Assembly (NCBI GenBank): GCA_945910005.1
Contig: OX246744.1
Coordinates: 211,501-275,500 of the forward strand
Source of the DNA: Isoperla grammatica
Taxonomy: Eukaryota; Arthropoda; Insecta; Plecoptera; Perlodidae
Direction: 5' to 3'
DNA length: 64,000 bases
Below are positions 23,310-36,070 of this stretch, piece after piece. Every line of letters begins with the position of its first letter. Within the stretch, counting starts at the first letter, position 1. The notes below the pieces were generated by a model. The model was given only the letters and a program-made list of their open reading frames with translations. It searched no databases and was not told the DNA's origin. The translations under genes were made by a program, and so were the position numbers.

Positions 23310-24416
23310 AAACAGCAACAATAAATATCCATATAACATTAGCCTATGGAAAAGAAGAACTTAAATTTAATTCTATTGATATGGGAACGAGCGCGAACTA
23401 GCCCTAGCGCAAACATAAACGGAACACAACCAGACGAACTTGTGAGGAGTGAACCTTAATGACTACACTCATGATTTGGGGGGGGGGGGGGGGGGCTATG
23501 TTTGGACCCACATCTAGCCTCTTGAAAGGGGTGTTAAAACAAAAATATAAATTATTTTGGCAAGGCATTATTAATATTATATTTTACATTTTCATTGGCT
23601 CATTGCAAGGGTTAATATTTTTAGCTATATTGCACAAACCTCTTTATAAATATGGTGAAATCCACTATTCCCTAATAATGGGTCAGCGTAAATGTAAAGC
23701 AATATTGACAGTATGCCTTGCCTAAAGTAAAATTTTCAAATTGTTCTATTGTATTCACGTGTGTAATGTCTTTGTATGTTTGTTCAAGTGTATGGACATG
23801 ATGTATGAATCTTAGAACATGATGTAGATAATAAAAGTAAACAAGAAAGATCAATATGCAATACATTGTACTATACAATGCACGGTGTATGATGCCATAT
23901 GCCTACGTTTGAAATATGTATGATCAATAATTATACATCCCACTTAAAGCGTATATTGGAAATTATGGATGATTTGTTACCTAAACATGACAATTTCCAA
24001 ATTGTTCTAATGTATTCACAAGTGCGTAATGTTTTGAGGCAAAGTGTATGAAACAAGTATGATGCAGATGTGATGCATGCAGCTTACATCATGGTGTAAA
24101 TAATAAAAGTAAACTAGAAAGATCAAGATGCAATACATTGTATTATACAATGTATTAAGTATGATAGTTGTGAAATGTATGAAAAATGTTTGTATGTATA
24201 GGGTCTGCTAATTATCAATCATACATAAACAGTAACGCAAATTAAAGATGGTATGCTCCTAAAAGTGAAATTTTGAAATTTGTTCTGTGATATCAATTTA
24301 TAACAGTGTAAGTATGATGTGGGTATGAGTACACATCATGAGTCTTGCATCACGGTTTGGTCTACACAATAACTTATGTATATGTATGTATATATATATA
24401 TACTGAATATATAACG

Positions 24417-24897
24417 CAGGGTTGCCACTTTCAAGGATTTTATCCTTTTCTCAGGATTTTTAGAGTGTCTCAAGGATAACAGGATTTTGGGCAAAATCTT
24501 AGGATTTTCTACTGTCTTTAAAAAATACATTAAATTAATACATTTAAAAAAATACAGCTAAAAAAGCAATGTACACAGTAAAAGAACATCAGGTACTAGT
24601 AAAAATAAACATAAGTGACTGCATAACATTTCCCGCAAGTGGTAGTCATGGTGAGTAAAAGTAAAACGTTAAAATGCATTCGAAGAAAATTCCGATTCTT
24701 ATGCGTTTCTGCACGTAATGTTGACTAGATTCTTGAAAATCAGGCTGGCATAACATATTTTGGCATGAAACCTGAAAATTTGTAACATTCCTTTGCAGTT
24801 ATAATATGCTAATGCTGAATACAACTGTTTTCAAGGATTTCTCAGGATTTTTTTAGTTTCTTTCAAGGATAAAAAAATTGACTTGGTGGCAACCCTG
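24417..24897. mobile_element. hAT-like non-autonomous element, right arm only
   Basis: Starts CAGGGTTGCCAC and ends GTGGCAACCCTG. The exact 8-bp target duplication ATATAACG is at 24409-24416 and 24898-24905. The left arm has this target once (near 16623-16630 as inverse). Interior carries several AAGGATTTT-type words near both ends (subterminal repeats) and no transposase. Confidence 0.85.
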
Positions 24898-24902
24898 ATA
24901 TA

Positions 24903-25657
24903 ACGTAATTAATACTTTTAACGTGCATCTTACATCGTACACTGTAGCGCACCCACCCTATTCACTATTCATTTTTTCGTAATTAATATTATTATCATGT
25001 TTTTCTTATTGTTATTACTTATTATTACTAATTGTTATTAGCTTTAACCTTAGTTCCTGAAGGTCATCACCCTCCTTTTCAACTTTTTGGATTTTTATTT
25101 CACCCTTTTGGTTACATTAATTAATAAATTCATTCTGCTGACTTGAGCTAGTCAAATTACTTCAAGTATGGGTTGGCGCCCTTAGCCCACTTGTCTGTAA
25201 TGCTACAACACTATATCACATTGTAAATTACATAACCATTAGATTTCTAACTTAGGTAGTAACAATATAATTTTTTTTTAATAAAATTAAAAACACAACA
25301 GGTTGTTCCGCCACGTCGGTAACACACCAAAATTCATGTTTACGCGTTTCAGGACTGCTCTGGGTCCCTTCGTCATAACGACTGTCGTTCTACAATGCAC
25401 AACAACTGCACAGCGACTGTGTAGTTGAGTGACTGTTGTTCTGACGAAGAGACCCACAGCGGTCCGGAAACGCGTAAACATGAATTTTGGTGTTACTGAA
25501 GTGGCCGAACAACCCGTCGCGTTTTTAATTTTATTAAAAAATATATATTGTTACTAAAACTAAGTTAGAAAGCTAAGGATTTAGCACGGTTATGAAATTT
25601 ACAATGTGATACAGTGTATGACGTAAGATGCACGTTAAAAGTATTAATTACGTTTAA
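24903..25657. mobile_element. Long-TIR fold-back element, right arm
   Basis: Counterpart of 15505-16625, with ends CGTAATTAATACTTTTAACG and its inverse. It lacks the hAT found in the left arm but has a solo LTR in one terminal repeat (24943-25207). The two arms thus show different later insertions into one ancestral element. Confidence 0.6.
24943..25207. mobile_element. Solo LTR, right arm only
   Basis: 265-bp insert starting TGTAGCGCACCC and ending TAATGCTACA, with TGTAGC/GCTACA as the inverted tips and TG...CA termini. Direct flanks are ACAC on both sides (24939-24942 and 25208-25211). The left arm retains the unoccupied site (GTACACTATATCAC near 15536). An AATAAATTCATTC word near 25121 could be a polyadenylation signal. 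Without an internal region the family is unknown; Gypsy is likely from the 4-5 bp duplication. Confidence 0.65.
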
Positions 25658-26164
25658 AGAAAGTTTGACGTAGTCTTATCCCCGTACCTCAACAACCCCC
25701 CAACAATAATATAAATTATAGATGGATTGTGTCTAAAATTAAATGGAAAGCTTAAACGTGTTATGTCATTTTCCTTGAATATTCCTAGCTTAAATTTTAA
25801 GACCAACCATACAACTTATAAAGGTAATTGGACCAATCGGGTTGAGCTTCACTCCTCACAAAGTATGTTTTCATCGATGTTAAAGAAAACGCAAATGGAA
25901 CGGCATTGAAATGTTAGCTTACAAAAAATTCAATTCTCCACGATCCATTATTGAGCCCGTATACCATCATCAAAGTGTATGATGGCTAATAAAACACTCT
26001 CAAGCGGTTTTGGAAATTAGTTAATTAAAACTGAATAAGTTACGACGATGTGCAAGTGATGTGTTGTTTTTCGCGTATGTCAATAAAGTATATTGTTGAC
26101 TTTCACTTGCATTGTATGTAGGTGGTTGTTGAAAATAATGTTGGGTGCTTGGCACTCATCATCC

Positions 26165-26482
26165 GGGTTGTGACTGTACTCAACATCAGAAAAGGTATTA
26201 GATCCCGATGTTTCTGCATATTATTTCTGCTTCAAATACAGAAGGTCTAGGGTTCGATTCACGGTTCTGGCAGTTGGCGAACTATTTAAATGTACTGAAA
26301 TCTATTGATACCACAGTAACCCATATTTTAACGGTGGCTTTATTCTATTTATAGTCTATCCAATAAAAGTGGGTTATGAGGACAAGTACTTCAATAATAC
26401 TTTTGTGCCCTCATAGCAATTGGAGGCACATAATTATTGGTAGGTAATGTCTCCTACTGAAAATCAGTTCTAGTAACTGAGG
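26165..26482 (+). mobile_element. tRNA-derived SINE, right arm
   Basis: Plus-strand counterpart of 14776-15075. The B box here is closer to consensus (GGGTTCGATTC at about 26252-26262). The tail ends CAGTTCTAGTAACTGAG directly beside the hairpin MITE. Confidence 0.45.
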
Positions 26483-26484
26483 GC

Positions 26485-26631
26485 GTACCTCACTACTCTA
26501 TTTTGACGCTAGTTGACTAGCCTAATGCACTAATACAACAATTAATGATTGTTATAATTAATTGTCATTAACTGTTGCATTAGTTCATTAGGCTAGACGA
26601 CTAGCATCAAAATAGAGCATTGAGATACACC
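26485..26631. mobile_element. Hairpin MITE, right arm
   Basis: Counterpart of 14623-14772 (CTATTTTGACGCTAG at one side, AGCATCAAAATAGAGC at the other), next to the SINE tail ending TAACTGAG. Confidence 0.55.
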
Positions 26632-27247
26632 TCTGAGTACAATAAAAGTGTTTTGTTTTTATTTTGTTTGCTGCTTGCAAAGGCAGCATTAATATACATT
26701 TCCACTTACTAACTCAAATTCGATTTGCCATTTAAAATACACGGTGTAATCTTTTATTTAAATTTGCAACATTTGGTATCTTATTAACAGGGTGTTCGGC
26801 GAATAAATATCGAATACTGATATTGTCCAATATTATCCAAATCAATATTTTTTACCAATTTGTAACTAAAGTATAGTTTCTGTAATATTTCCCCCAAAAC
26901 GTTGATCTTCACTCCCTCCCCTCCAATAGGGAACCTAAGTAGCAAAGGCACTAACTATTTCGGGTGACAATTAATGATCTCACTCCCATAAGAAACAAAC
27001 GGACGGCAGTCAACTTTGCACTGTGGTATCGCCGAAGGTGACAAATATAAGGTATTCGGTTAGCAAGACGAGAAGGTCTGTTCTTTTCTTCATTGGTTAC
27101 AATTTCACTCTTGTTGGTAGCTATCACGGAATTGAAATGAGAGCGAGTTACACAAATCCATGTTAGCTGCCGCGCATGCGCAAATGAATCACTTGTAGCT
27201 GACGCACGCTCCCAAAAATCTAAATAATACGGGGTTCAGATGCTCTG

Positions 27248-27335
27248 ACGCCGGCGTATAGCGTTAGTCATTGGCCAATCAGGCAACAGAGCGTCGTACG
27301 CGACTCGCCCAATGACTAACGCTATATGCCGGCGT
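27248..27335. mobile_element. Small hairpin MITE
   Basis: A 27-bp inverted pair: ACGCCGGCGTATAGCG with TTAGTCATTGG at the left, CCAATGACTAACGC with TATGCCGGCGT at the right, around a 34-bp loop. Private to the right arm. A second imperfect palindrome follows at about 27385-27515 (TTTCTACAGTAAC ... TTACTGTAGAAA with a TTGATTGATTGATCAATCAA core). Confidence 0.5.
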
Positions 27336-27624
27336 TGGACCATGAGATCCCAGCATAACGCGTCTAGACGTTTAAAATACGGCTGTTCTCGTTTCTACAG
27401 TAACAAATTTCTTCAGAGAAGTACCAATATTTGTTGATTGATTGATCAATCAATAAATTGTTGGTTCTTTTCTAAAGAACTTCATTACTGTAGAAAAAAG
27501 AACGGCTTTTTATTTACCTACTAATTCCCTTGACCGTTACATAGTAATAGTATACCCCTCTTGAGAGAGAGCGAATAGACACATTTAGTAAGAATCACAG
27601 AAAAGAATTAAAAACCATTACACT

Positions 27625-28133
27625 TATATCACATACATACATACATACATCATACATGCATCATACATACATAGCCTACATTCATCATACATACATACAT
27701 ACATCATACATCAACATACATACATACACACATGTACATACATCATTCATACATACATACACACATAATACATACATCATACATATAAACATACATCATA
27801 CATGCATCATACATACATACATCATACATACATACATCACACATACATCAAACATCATACATACATACATGTACATACATCATACATGCATCAGACATAC
27901 ATACATATGCCAATTGCCAACCATACATACATATATCATACATACATACATAAGGTACATACATACATACATACATACATACATACATGTACATACATCA
28001 TACATGCATCAGACATACATACATACATCATACATACATGTACATACATAATTCATTCATACATACATACATGTACATACATCATACATACATATATTAA
28101 CCATAGATGCATCATACATACATACATACATAC
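27625..28133. repeat. (CATA)n-rich microsatellite
   Basis: About 500 bp of CATA tetramers interrupted by CATC, CATG and short inserts, continuing after the nested hAT at 29249-29400. Periodic open frames on both strands (Tyr-Ile-His peptides) are artefacts of the repeat. Confidence 0.95.
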
Positions 28134-29248
28134 TAGGGATGACATCGGATAGTAAAATCTGGATTCGATTCCAGCCCCTCAAGGATTCGGGTAACCCGAA
28201 TCCTAGAAGTGTAAATCACGTTGCTCAACATGTTATTTGAAGGCCATGGTCGCCCGTGGCAGAACTGCCAGCGTGCGTTCTGTCAGCCCATGATGACGGT
28301 CGGGAAGGGGTGGGGGTAGGCCGAGAGCCAGTGAGAGCACAGGCATACCAGAACTCGCCGGCAGCAATTACACCACATAAAATAGGCTAAAGCCGCGTTC
28401 ACATAAATGACTAGTGACTATTGACTATTGACTATTGACTATTGATTAGTGACTAAGCGAATTGAACCATAGGCGATACGTGCTGACGTTCACACAACTT
28501 TACTTTTGACTTATGACTATTGACTAGTGACTAACGAATTGAAGATATCTGGAAGTCATAGTTACAACCAATCACAACGTTCGCGTTCAGCCAATGAATG
28601 TGGAGCAACGGAAGTCAATACCACTATTCAATTACTGTCAAGTGTATATTTGTTTTTGACTATTTCCGGCGAATATTATTTATTTACTATTTTTATGAAG
28701 CTGTCATACAATAAAATATTCTTATTTTGAAAACAAATCTTCAAAACAAACAAGAAACATACAAAACCTTCACAACTTGGTTAAGCCCATCATTAAACGT
28801 TTTAACTGGTGAACAGTTACTATCGCCATACCTCGTTTTCTTCATAATGTTGCAATTTTATTATTTTGACAGCTCGTTGTTTGTCAATCAGATTGATTCA
28901 TTTGTTCTAGGTGGCAGATCATACGTGTCAAAGAACTTAGTTGTGTAGTGTTCATATCTTTCTTTGGGTAGTCAATAATCACTAGTCAATAGTCAATAGT
29001 CAGTAATCAATAGTCATTTATGTGAATGCGGCTTTAGTCTATTTTTAATCAAGCCGATAATGGGTACATAACAGACGGGAAAGTATTTTATGGAATGGAA
29101 ACAAGTAATTTTGTTATCACCATTGTTGGCGCATTGTTGAAGCATACAACAATTCAACTAAAAATGTACCAGAACAAGATTCGAATCCTTAGAAGGGATT
29201 CGGGTAATTTTTGGATTCGGGGAACCCGGATACCCGATGTCATCCCTA
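28134..29248. mobile_element. hAT-like element nested in the CATA repeat
   Basis: Ends TAGGGATGACATCGG and CCGATGTCATCCCTA are inverted. Flanks ATACATAC (28126-28133) and AAACATAC (29249-29256) differ at one base of eight, but lie in a microsatellite. Subterminal GGATTCGGGTAA words occur at both ends. No transposase. A second TIR element is nested inside at 28388-29040. The TAGGG tip fits the hAT end consensus YARNG. Confidence 0.65.
28388..29040. mobile_element. Nested TIR element with TTGACTA repeats
   Basis: Starts TAAAGCCGCGTTCACAT and ends ATGTGAATGCGGCTTTA. Both sides then carry arrays of the heptamer TGACTAT/ATAGTCA (four or more copies each, inverted). The tip AGCC plus TTCACA matches the style of the Harbinger-like MITEs in the window. 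Interior frames of 60-70 codons show no known motif. Confidence 0.55.
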
Positions 29249-31744
29249 AAACATACATACATACATACATGTACATACATCATACATGCATCAGACATAC
29301 ATACATATACCAACCATACATACATGCATGCATCATACATACATACATACATACATTCACGTACATACATCACATCATACATGCATCAGACATACATACA
29401 ACATATTAAACATGTGTCAGCGTTATTTAGAAGAGACGAGGGCGTACGTCAACTGCAAGTGATTCAACTGCGCATGTGCGGCGGCTAACATGGATTTGTA
29501 TAACTCGCTCTCATTTAAGTTCCGTGATAGTTACCAACAAAATTGTAACCAATGAAGAAAAGAACAGATTCACGCCATGCGTGCTCATCCAATACCTTCG
29601 CAGATATGACAGTGCAAAGTTGACCGACCTTCTGTTTCTTATGGGAGTGAGATCACTTTTGATGCGAAATAGTTTGCGTCTTTCGCTACCTAGGTTCCCT
29701 ATATAATGCTTTCTTCAGGGTCAGTCTAATTCGTGTTAACTTTCAGCATATTCTGAAACTAAATTATAGTAGTACCGGTACCTACTGCAAAGATCTACAA
29801 TTAATGTTTCAATAATTCAACAGAGAGTTCATTCAGTAGTATTGGCGAGTGTTTATGGGTTGGCTGTCTAATGCTTCGTACCTTTCAACATAATCTAGTC
29901 GGTCAGTAGCAGAACACAAGTGCATGGATGAAAGGCGCACGATAGTACGGATTCAAGTGATTCGTACATGTGTTCCCATTCTGATACTAGCCGACTGGCA
30001 TAATAATATGTTGAATGTACAAAATTGTAGACAAACAGACACTGCCATTGGCATTCTACTATACAATACACACTCAATGGTAGTATGTGAGAACAAGCCC
30101 AGTTACTAAGTAAAAAGGGCCTGGCTATACTGCTGTTCAAAGATGTGAAGAAGAAAGTCGACCGACACCTGAAGTTTGCCCCACCTAAATGACGACGCTA
30201 GAGTTCTTGCTCCCGAAATGTGATATACCTATTTTGATAAAACGATTTTAACTTAAACTTGATCTATAATTCCATACTGTGGAGGAAATAGTCCCATTAG
30301 AATAACCTTTCAAAGAACCAACGTAGGAATCATTAAGTCTGAATTTCTTAAACGGAAAACCCTTCCCTAAATAAAACTACATTTAAGACCTACATTTTCC
30401 TTTTCGGCAAAGTCACGACAATCACAAAACATTCACCATTTCAAACCGCGAAAAAGTTTTCAGTAAATAACTGGCGAGATTATGTTTGAATATTAATTTT
30501 GTGTCGGTCTATTCCGTATCAAGAGGGCGACACACAACACTATTGTTATTAGATAGGTCACCATCAATATCAGTTCCTGCTATCGTAATAGATTTCAGTC
30601 AACAGGTTTTTAAAACAATAATATGCAAAACTAATTTTACCACGTGATAATCGGATAAGTCGAGGCGGACGAGTCTACGGACGTAGTTTGCATGTTTCCA
30701 CCCTGCTGCGAAACAAGTGCGCAATGTGCGGGTACATCATAAATGTATGTGTTTGTGGGTGTTCTGTGTACGTATGTTAGGTGTCGAAACAATAACGAAA
30801 TGTATTACCTTACAAGAAAATACAAATTTGAACCCAAAAACTATACTGGAATAAGACTGTTGCAGTGCAATTTTCGATACAAACAGAAATTCACAATTAA
30901 TACCTGAAATAAATACATGGGTACAGTAGTGGCTTCAACATATCCATATCAAGTTTGCATTAGTAAACATCCTCTAAGCAAATGAATAATCTAGAGTACA
31001 GAGTACCGTAGCCCATGTAGCACATGGACTACCTTAGTTATAATACAGTCAAGCTTTGTAAGGGCATGTTTGAGAGTCCAAGAAAATGTGGACATCATGA
31101 ATGTGATGATGAGCATTTATCAAGAAATAGGAAATTCTTAGGTGTTGCCTATTACAGTAATTAGGCAATGTATTAAATTTATATTTTACCAAAGAAGTAA
31201 ATATAATTATGGTAAATACTCAACAGAGATATTACCGTAAGCAAGTCACGGGAGAATCTTCCCAATTCCATAAACGACGACCCCTCCCCCCCTTCATGTC
31301 ACTGGGTAGGGGGGGGGGGGGGGGAGGAGAGGACAGTAGCCCTTGGGGAAATGAATTCGGCACATAGTAAACTACATCGAATAATCTGTACCTAACCAGT
31401 TTCTGTACCGTAAACTGAAAGATGTTAGCCCAAAAAATGGAGTAGCACGCTGCTCCCTAAACCCAAATGTAACGCTGGATAGGAGGCCAAGATATATATA
31501 TATATATGTATGTATAGTACACAAACATACATTTTGCAACCAACAAAATCTAAGAAATCAAATACATAAATGAACTAGTGAAGAATATTGAACTAACCAC
31601 GCTTTGCCAGAGCGGAGAGGGTGACACTACACTAGTTATTCATCATTTATCAAGGACACGTTCCACCCTCCCGAGATGATGCATTGAAGGTGAGTCCTGC
31701 CCTAATTCACATTTTCTAAAACATGAATAAGCATACTGTATGGA

Positions 31745-32435
31745 TAGAGGTGTTTGTTTTTCGCGGACCGCGAAATCGCGAAAAGTGTTGATAAAGAAGG
31801 GGGAGATAAACAAAGTGTATATCTGTTGATAGGCACCTTAAAAACATCAAAATTTCACCGCGAAAATTCGCGAAATCCGTCCATTTCTAGTCATAACACC
31901 GAAATTTGTATTAAAGAGCGAAATAACTCGAAATATCGATTGTTTTTAATTTATTTGTAAACATTTTTAAAAAATTTAAATTTATTATTACAGTCAAACG
32001 TCATTACAACACAACCGTGGGGACTTAATATTTTTTCATTATAATGATGATTTCCTTAAGAAGGTCAACGATTTATTTTTGCTGAGATTTGGCGTCAAGC
32101 AGAGCAAACGAGTACAATTCTGAGGGATTTTACGTTACGGACAAGAAGATGCTTACGTGTTGTGACTGCCGCCTTTAATTCAACCGTAAAGACACACTAG
32201 ACAAACACACGTAATGGTAATGTTAATACACTTCGTATTAACTAGTACAGTACTAGTTTGTACATACAACTCAAATAAATTAAATAACATTAAAATTCCT
32301 TTTTAATTTAAACATGTTTCTGGTGAAATTTACAGTAGAAAATCTCCCAAAAAGCATAACACCGCCATAACATCGAAATTAGTAAATCTATAAACGAAAT
32401 TTAGGAAAACATAACACCATTTACAAACACCTCTA
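31745..32435. mobile_element. hAT-like non-autonomous element, right arm only
   Basis: Tips TAGAGGTGTTTGT and ACAAACACCTCTA are inverted. An exact 8-bp duplication TGTATGGA is at 31737-31744 and 32436-32443. The left arm has the site once (near 11876-11883 as inverse). Subterminal CGCGAAA/CGCGAAAT words cluster near the left end. Interior has short frames only. The tip fits the hAT consensus YARNG. Confidence 0.85.
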
Positions 32436-32779
32436 TGTATGGAGTATAAAATATATGCTCTTTTAAGAAGATCGAAAGATTTTAAAAATATATTTGGTTG
32501 AGGCATATGATGATAATTAAAACCGGCATTGTGAAGAATAAAGTAAACAGGGCTTAACACCTAGGTGTGAACCAAATACATATTTGATACGTGATTATTT
32601 TTTGTATAGACCTTACAACCACTAGAACAATCTAAGATCAAGAAAGTATTGTAGCAAGACTTAAATTTCTGGCACTGACATTTTTTTTTCGACAACCAAC
32701 AAAACGAATCTTAGAAGACCAAATATTTTAAAATCAAGTAATTACTTTAAAAGACTCAGGCCCAAATGCATAATTCACA

Positions 32780-32901
32780 CTCAAGCCCTCCTCAACTCAG
32801 CCTCTCCTCAGCCTCACCTAACCACCTATCACAGAGCCGTCCACATGACAATGCAGCTCTGTGATTGGTGGTTAACCGAGGCTGAGTTGAGGAAGGCTTG
32901 A
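32780..32901. mobile_element. Hairpin repeat, right arm
   Basis: Counterpart of 11467-11589 with the same stems (CTCAAGCCC at the start, GGCTTGA at the end), so the insertion predates the duplication. Confidence 0.6.
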
Positions 32902-34113
32902 ACCTGGACTATGCATACGGACCTCAGTGACCTTAGATTATAGCGCAGGTAAGGTGAATACAACAAATAAAACCTAAACTAAGTGTGTGGCTTACATGAA
33001 GGTGTTTGTCATATTTTTCATTTAACCATATGGCATATACCATACAGTTCTATAATGGTTTTGACACTCGTATATTGTCCTTTGTGCATTGGGGTGGAAT
33101 CACCTTAATGGAAATAACCCCAATTGATGCAGTGGAGGGGAGGGGGCAGTACAGGCAGTACATCACGTTTAATTTAGTGATTTTCAGTGCAAAGTTAAAT
33201 ATCCAGTTTGTAAAGATTCCATTCGGTGTAGTCTCTAGTAACTAGTAGAATGTAAGTGGATGGAGCTTGGCATGTAGACAGTGAGAGCGAAGAATGGCAG
33301 CCTGCGTTCGGGAAACTGAACAACTTGTAAGGGAAATTTCATTGACCAAAAACATGAGCATTTCGCCCCTGTTCACCACGCTAGCTGTCCATTTGATCTA
33401 CGGTGACACAACTTCTACTTGTTTGTGACTTTAACAATACCTACCTATATATCTACAGGTCGACAAATAAATCCGATAGAAATGATACCCGGTTTTAAAA
33501 ACGTCCTTAACATATAAATAATGTATGAGTGGACAGACATCCATGCATGGAAAGCATGTTCTTAAAAAATGCCAATAATGCATTCCAATTAGTATTGTAC
33601 TCAAGCGGAATCGGATCTTAAGCATGAAAACTGCTTAACAAAGTTTGACCGTATACAGAATTACAATACATTTTCTTTCAAATGTATCTGCAAACCCACC
33701 CGTTATCGGTACAAGTTTAGATACAGGTTCAAGCCGCTACTGCATCAGTACATGAACAATAACACCATGGGATACTGTATGACTGCAGAGCTGTAAGCAT
33801 TCCTACTCAGATAATGTTTAGTATGCCCCTGCAATACAGATGGCTGCGGTATAGACTAAACATTACCCGCGTGCCATGTGTGTGGCAGACTGCGATATTC
33901 AATCGGCTGTTGTGTTTGATTTTATTCTTCTGAAGATAACTTCGTTCACAAGTCAATTATAAATTAATAATAATAGTTTACCGGATATTTTCTTAGTAAT
34001 TTACTAGATTTGAAGCTCGCTTGCTTGAGCATACCCAAGGTAGGCTCAACTGCTTGTAATGTGTTCTACGTGTCGTACAGTATCCCACAGTTACGATAAC
34101 AGTTCCAATGATC

Positions 34114-34272
34114 TGCAGGGCGATTCTGTATGAGCGACCATAGGTTTATCAACGGTTTTGGTTGTTAAGGGGAATGCAAGGCGATGATTGGCTCATTGCC
34201 TTCTTCTAACAACTGAAACTGGTAAACATGACCGGTGCACAACAACCGGTGCACATTCAGAATGGCCCTGCA
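34114..34272. mobile_element. Hairpin MITE, right arm
   Basis: Counterpart of 10235-10393 with the same ends (TGCAGGGCGATTCTG and GGCCCTGCA). The interior is inverted relative to the left-arm copy, as expected for the arm orientation. Confidence 0.6.
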
Positions 34273-36070
34273 GGAGCCAGATTCATATAAGTTTTATCAC
34301 TAGGCAGCATACTTTCAATATCACAGATACAGGTTCGTCACTAGCTAATTCATGATCCAGACTTAGGTCTGCTTAGCAAAATTCACTATTAACATTATAG
34401 TCGGAATTGTTCTTTCAAAGATGATCCCAATATGCCAGCAACTTAACAATCCACCAAACATGTTGGTTATTGCACTGTAGCTTGACACGTGAGTGTTTAT
34501 TTCTAGTGAAAATAACTTCTTTGAGGTTTAAGAAACTTACAACCGTGTCTTATAAAGCCATGACGCCACCGGTAATGAGAAAGGAATGCAACGATGCACA
34601 TAATAAACTGTATAGATGTTAAATGAATTCTTGTAACTTATGGGTAGACTAAAATGTACATTTATTTTTATTTATTTAAGTGCATTCACAAAATGAAAAT
34701 AAAAAGAAATGCAATATTGTAACCTTGGATTTCCCAAGTAATGGATATGTTGATAAGTTTGTATAGTTAAAATGGCTTGAACTGTTTATTTTGACGCGAA
34801 ACAGCGATTACGAAAGTGACCTTTAAATGGAGAACCTAAACTGGCTGTGAATATGGCTGACAACCTTGAGAAGATATCAAACTTTGTGATCTTTTGCATT
34901 CTCTTACGGAAATGAGAAAGGCGTTGCATTGCCTACAATAACTTTTACGAAACATACTGGAACATTTTCATTTTTCAGACATCGTTCCCGTTTCCATTCT
35001 CATCACCGGGTGATTGCACGAGACTATCATCATCAGGCTGTGTAGAGCACTGTTGTCAGACTTTGAATCAGCTTAAACCTTGGAGATAAAGCGTTTTGTG
35101 AATCTGGCCCAAGGCCATCTATGCCTGAAATTTGTCATGGGCTGAAGAAATTCATTTGTTAGGTTAGGTTTTGAGGCTCAAGTTTTGTTTTGACAAGTAC
35201 ATTGCAAGTTTTGACTTGCAATAACTTGCTATGTCCACACGAACAATGATTTTTCAAATTTGATGCAAAAGAGATGAGGGTAAAGAGTGATTATGCTCAC
35301 AAAGGTCAGATCCTGAATTGAAAAACTTTGTTGGCGACTTAATTTGTGCATTGCTACTAGCTGGTAATGGAGGTGAGTCACCTCAGCCCATGTCAGATTT
35401 TATGAAAAAATTGACACCCGAAACCAGGGGTACAACATTTCTTTCGCACAGTTCAGAAGCATCAAAGCTAATAAAACTTTTTGCAGGAAGTACCTAGCTT
35501 CAGTACTTAGCGGTTTAACTAACACGCACACATTTTTCCGTTTTCCATTGAAATATGTACAATTTTGTTTGATAGAAGGCCCAATGGTCTCCGTTAGTAG
35601 AGTGGGAGGCAAAGTTCGTTGACAAGAAAATACAGTTACCAAAGAACACTTTTCCCCAAACTTCAATTACGATGATTGCAGCCAGTACACCAATATATGC
35701 CCGTTAAGCAATCTTACTGAGCAAGCACAATTTACCATCAATATTTTCCAATTATACGTTTGGTTATGTGACAGGGTTGTTCAAGCTGATGTAACCTCTT
35801 GTCCCACTCTACTGTCAAAGATGTGATCTTTGTCATAAGCTTTGCAAGAGATTTCATGTCAAATATACACTATACAGTGAAACTTCTTTAAAACAAACTT
35901 TCAGGGACCAAAATAGTATGTTTTAAGAATATTTGTTTACAGGAATCTTACATTACCATGTATATTATATATGAACATCTGGGGCATCAAAAACACTTTG
36001 TCATCAGTTTCTTATAAGAAGTTTTACAGTGTACATGTAGGCCTACTAGGAAATGTTATTTTGGCTCATA

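Larger units (their letters stand above)
26929..29699. mobile_element. Long-TIR element with about 300-bp terminal repeats
   Basis: Terminal repeats at 26929-27232 and 29403-29699 are inverted (GGGAACCTAAGTAGC at one end, GCTACCTAGGTTCCC at the other) and share CTCACTCCCATAAGAAAC, CTTCATTGGTTACAAT and GAGAGCGAGTTA. TA lies next to both tips (26927-26928 and 29700-29701), which would fit a TA target duplication. The interior is packed with other repeats: a hairpin at 27248, a palindrome near 27385-27515, a CATA microsatellite and a hAT element at 28134. No transposase is visible. The left arm has only a collapsed derivative (13978-14338). Confidence 0.6.

Noticed and set aside
27625..28133. 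Regularly spaced short repeats considered as a CRISPR array
   Set aside because: There are no unique spacers of constant length; it is a eukaryotic microsatellite.
27656..29488. Tyr-Ile-His-Thr peptides encoded near 27.7-28.1 and 29.1-29.5 kb
   Set aside because: These are translations of the CATA/CATC microsatellite.
33456..33595. An indel of about 130 bp between the arms at the position of 10910 in the left arm
   Set aside because: The extra right-arm sequence has no inverted ends, tail or clear target duplication, so I could not name it.
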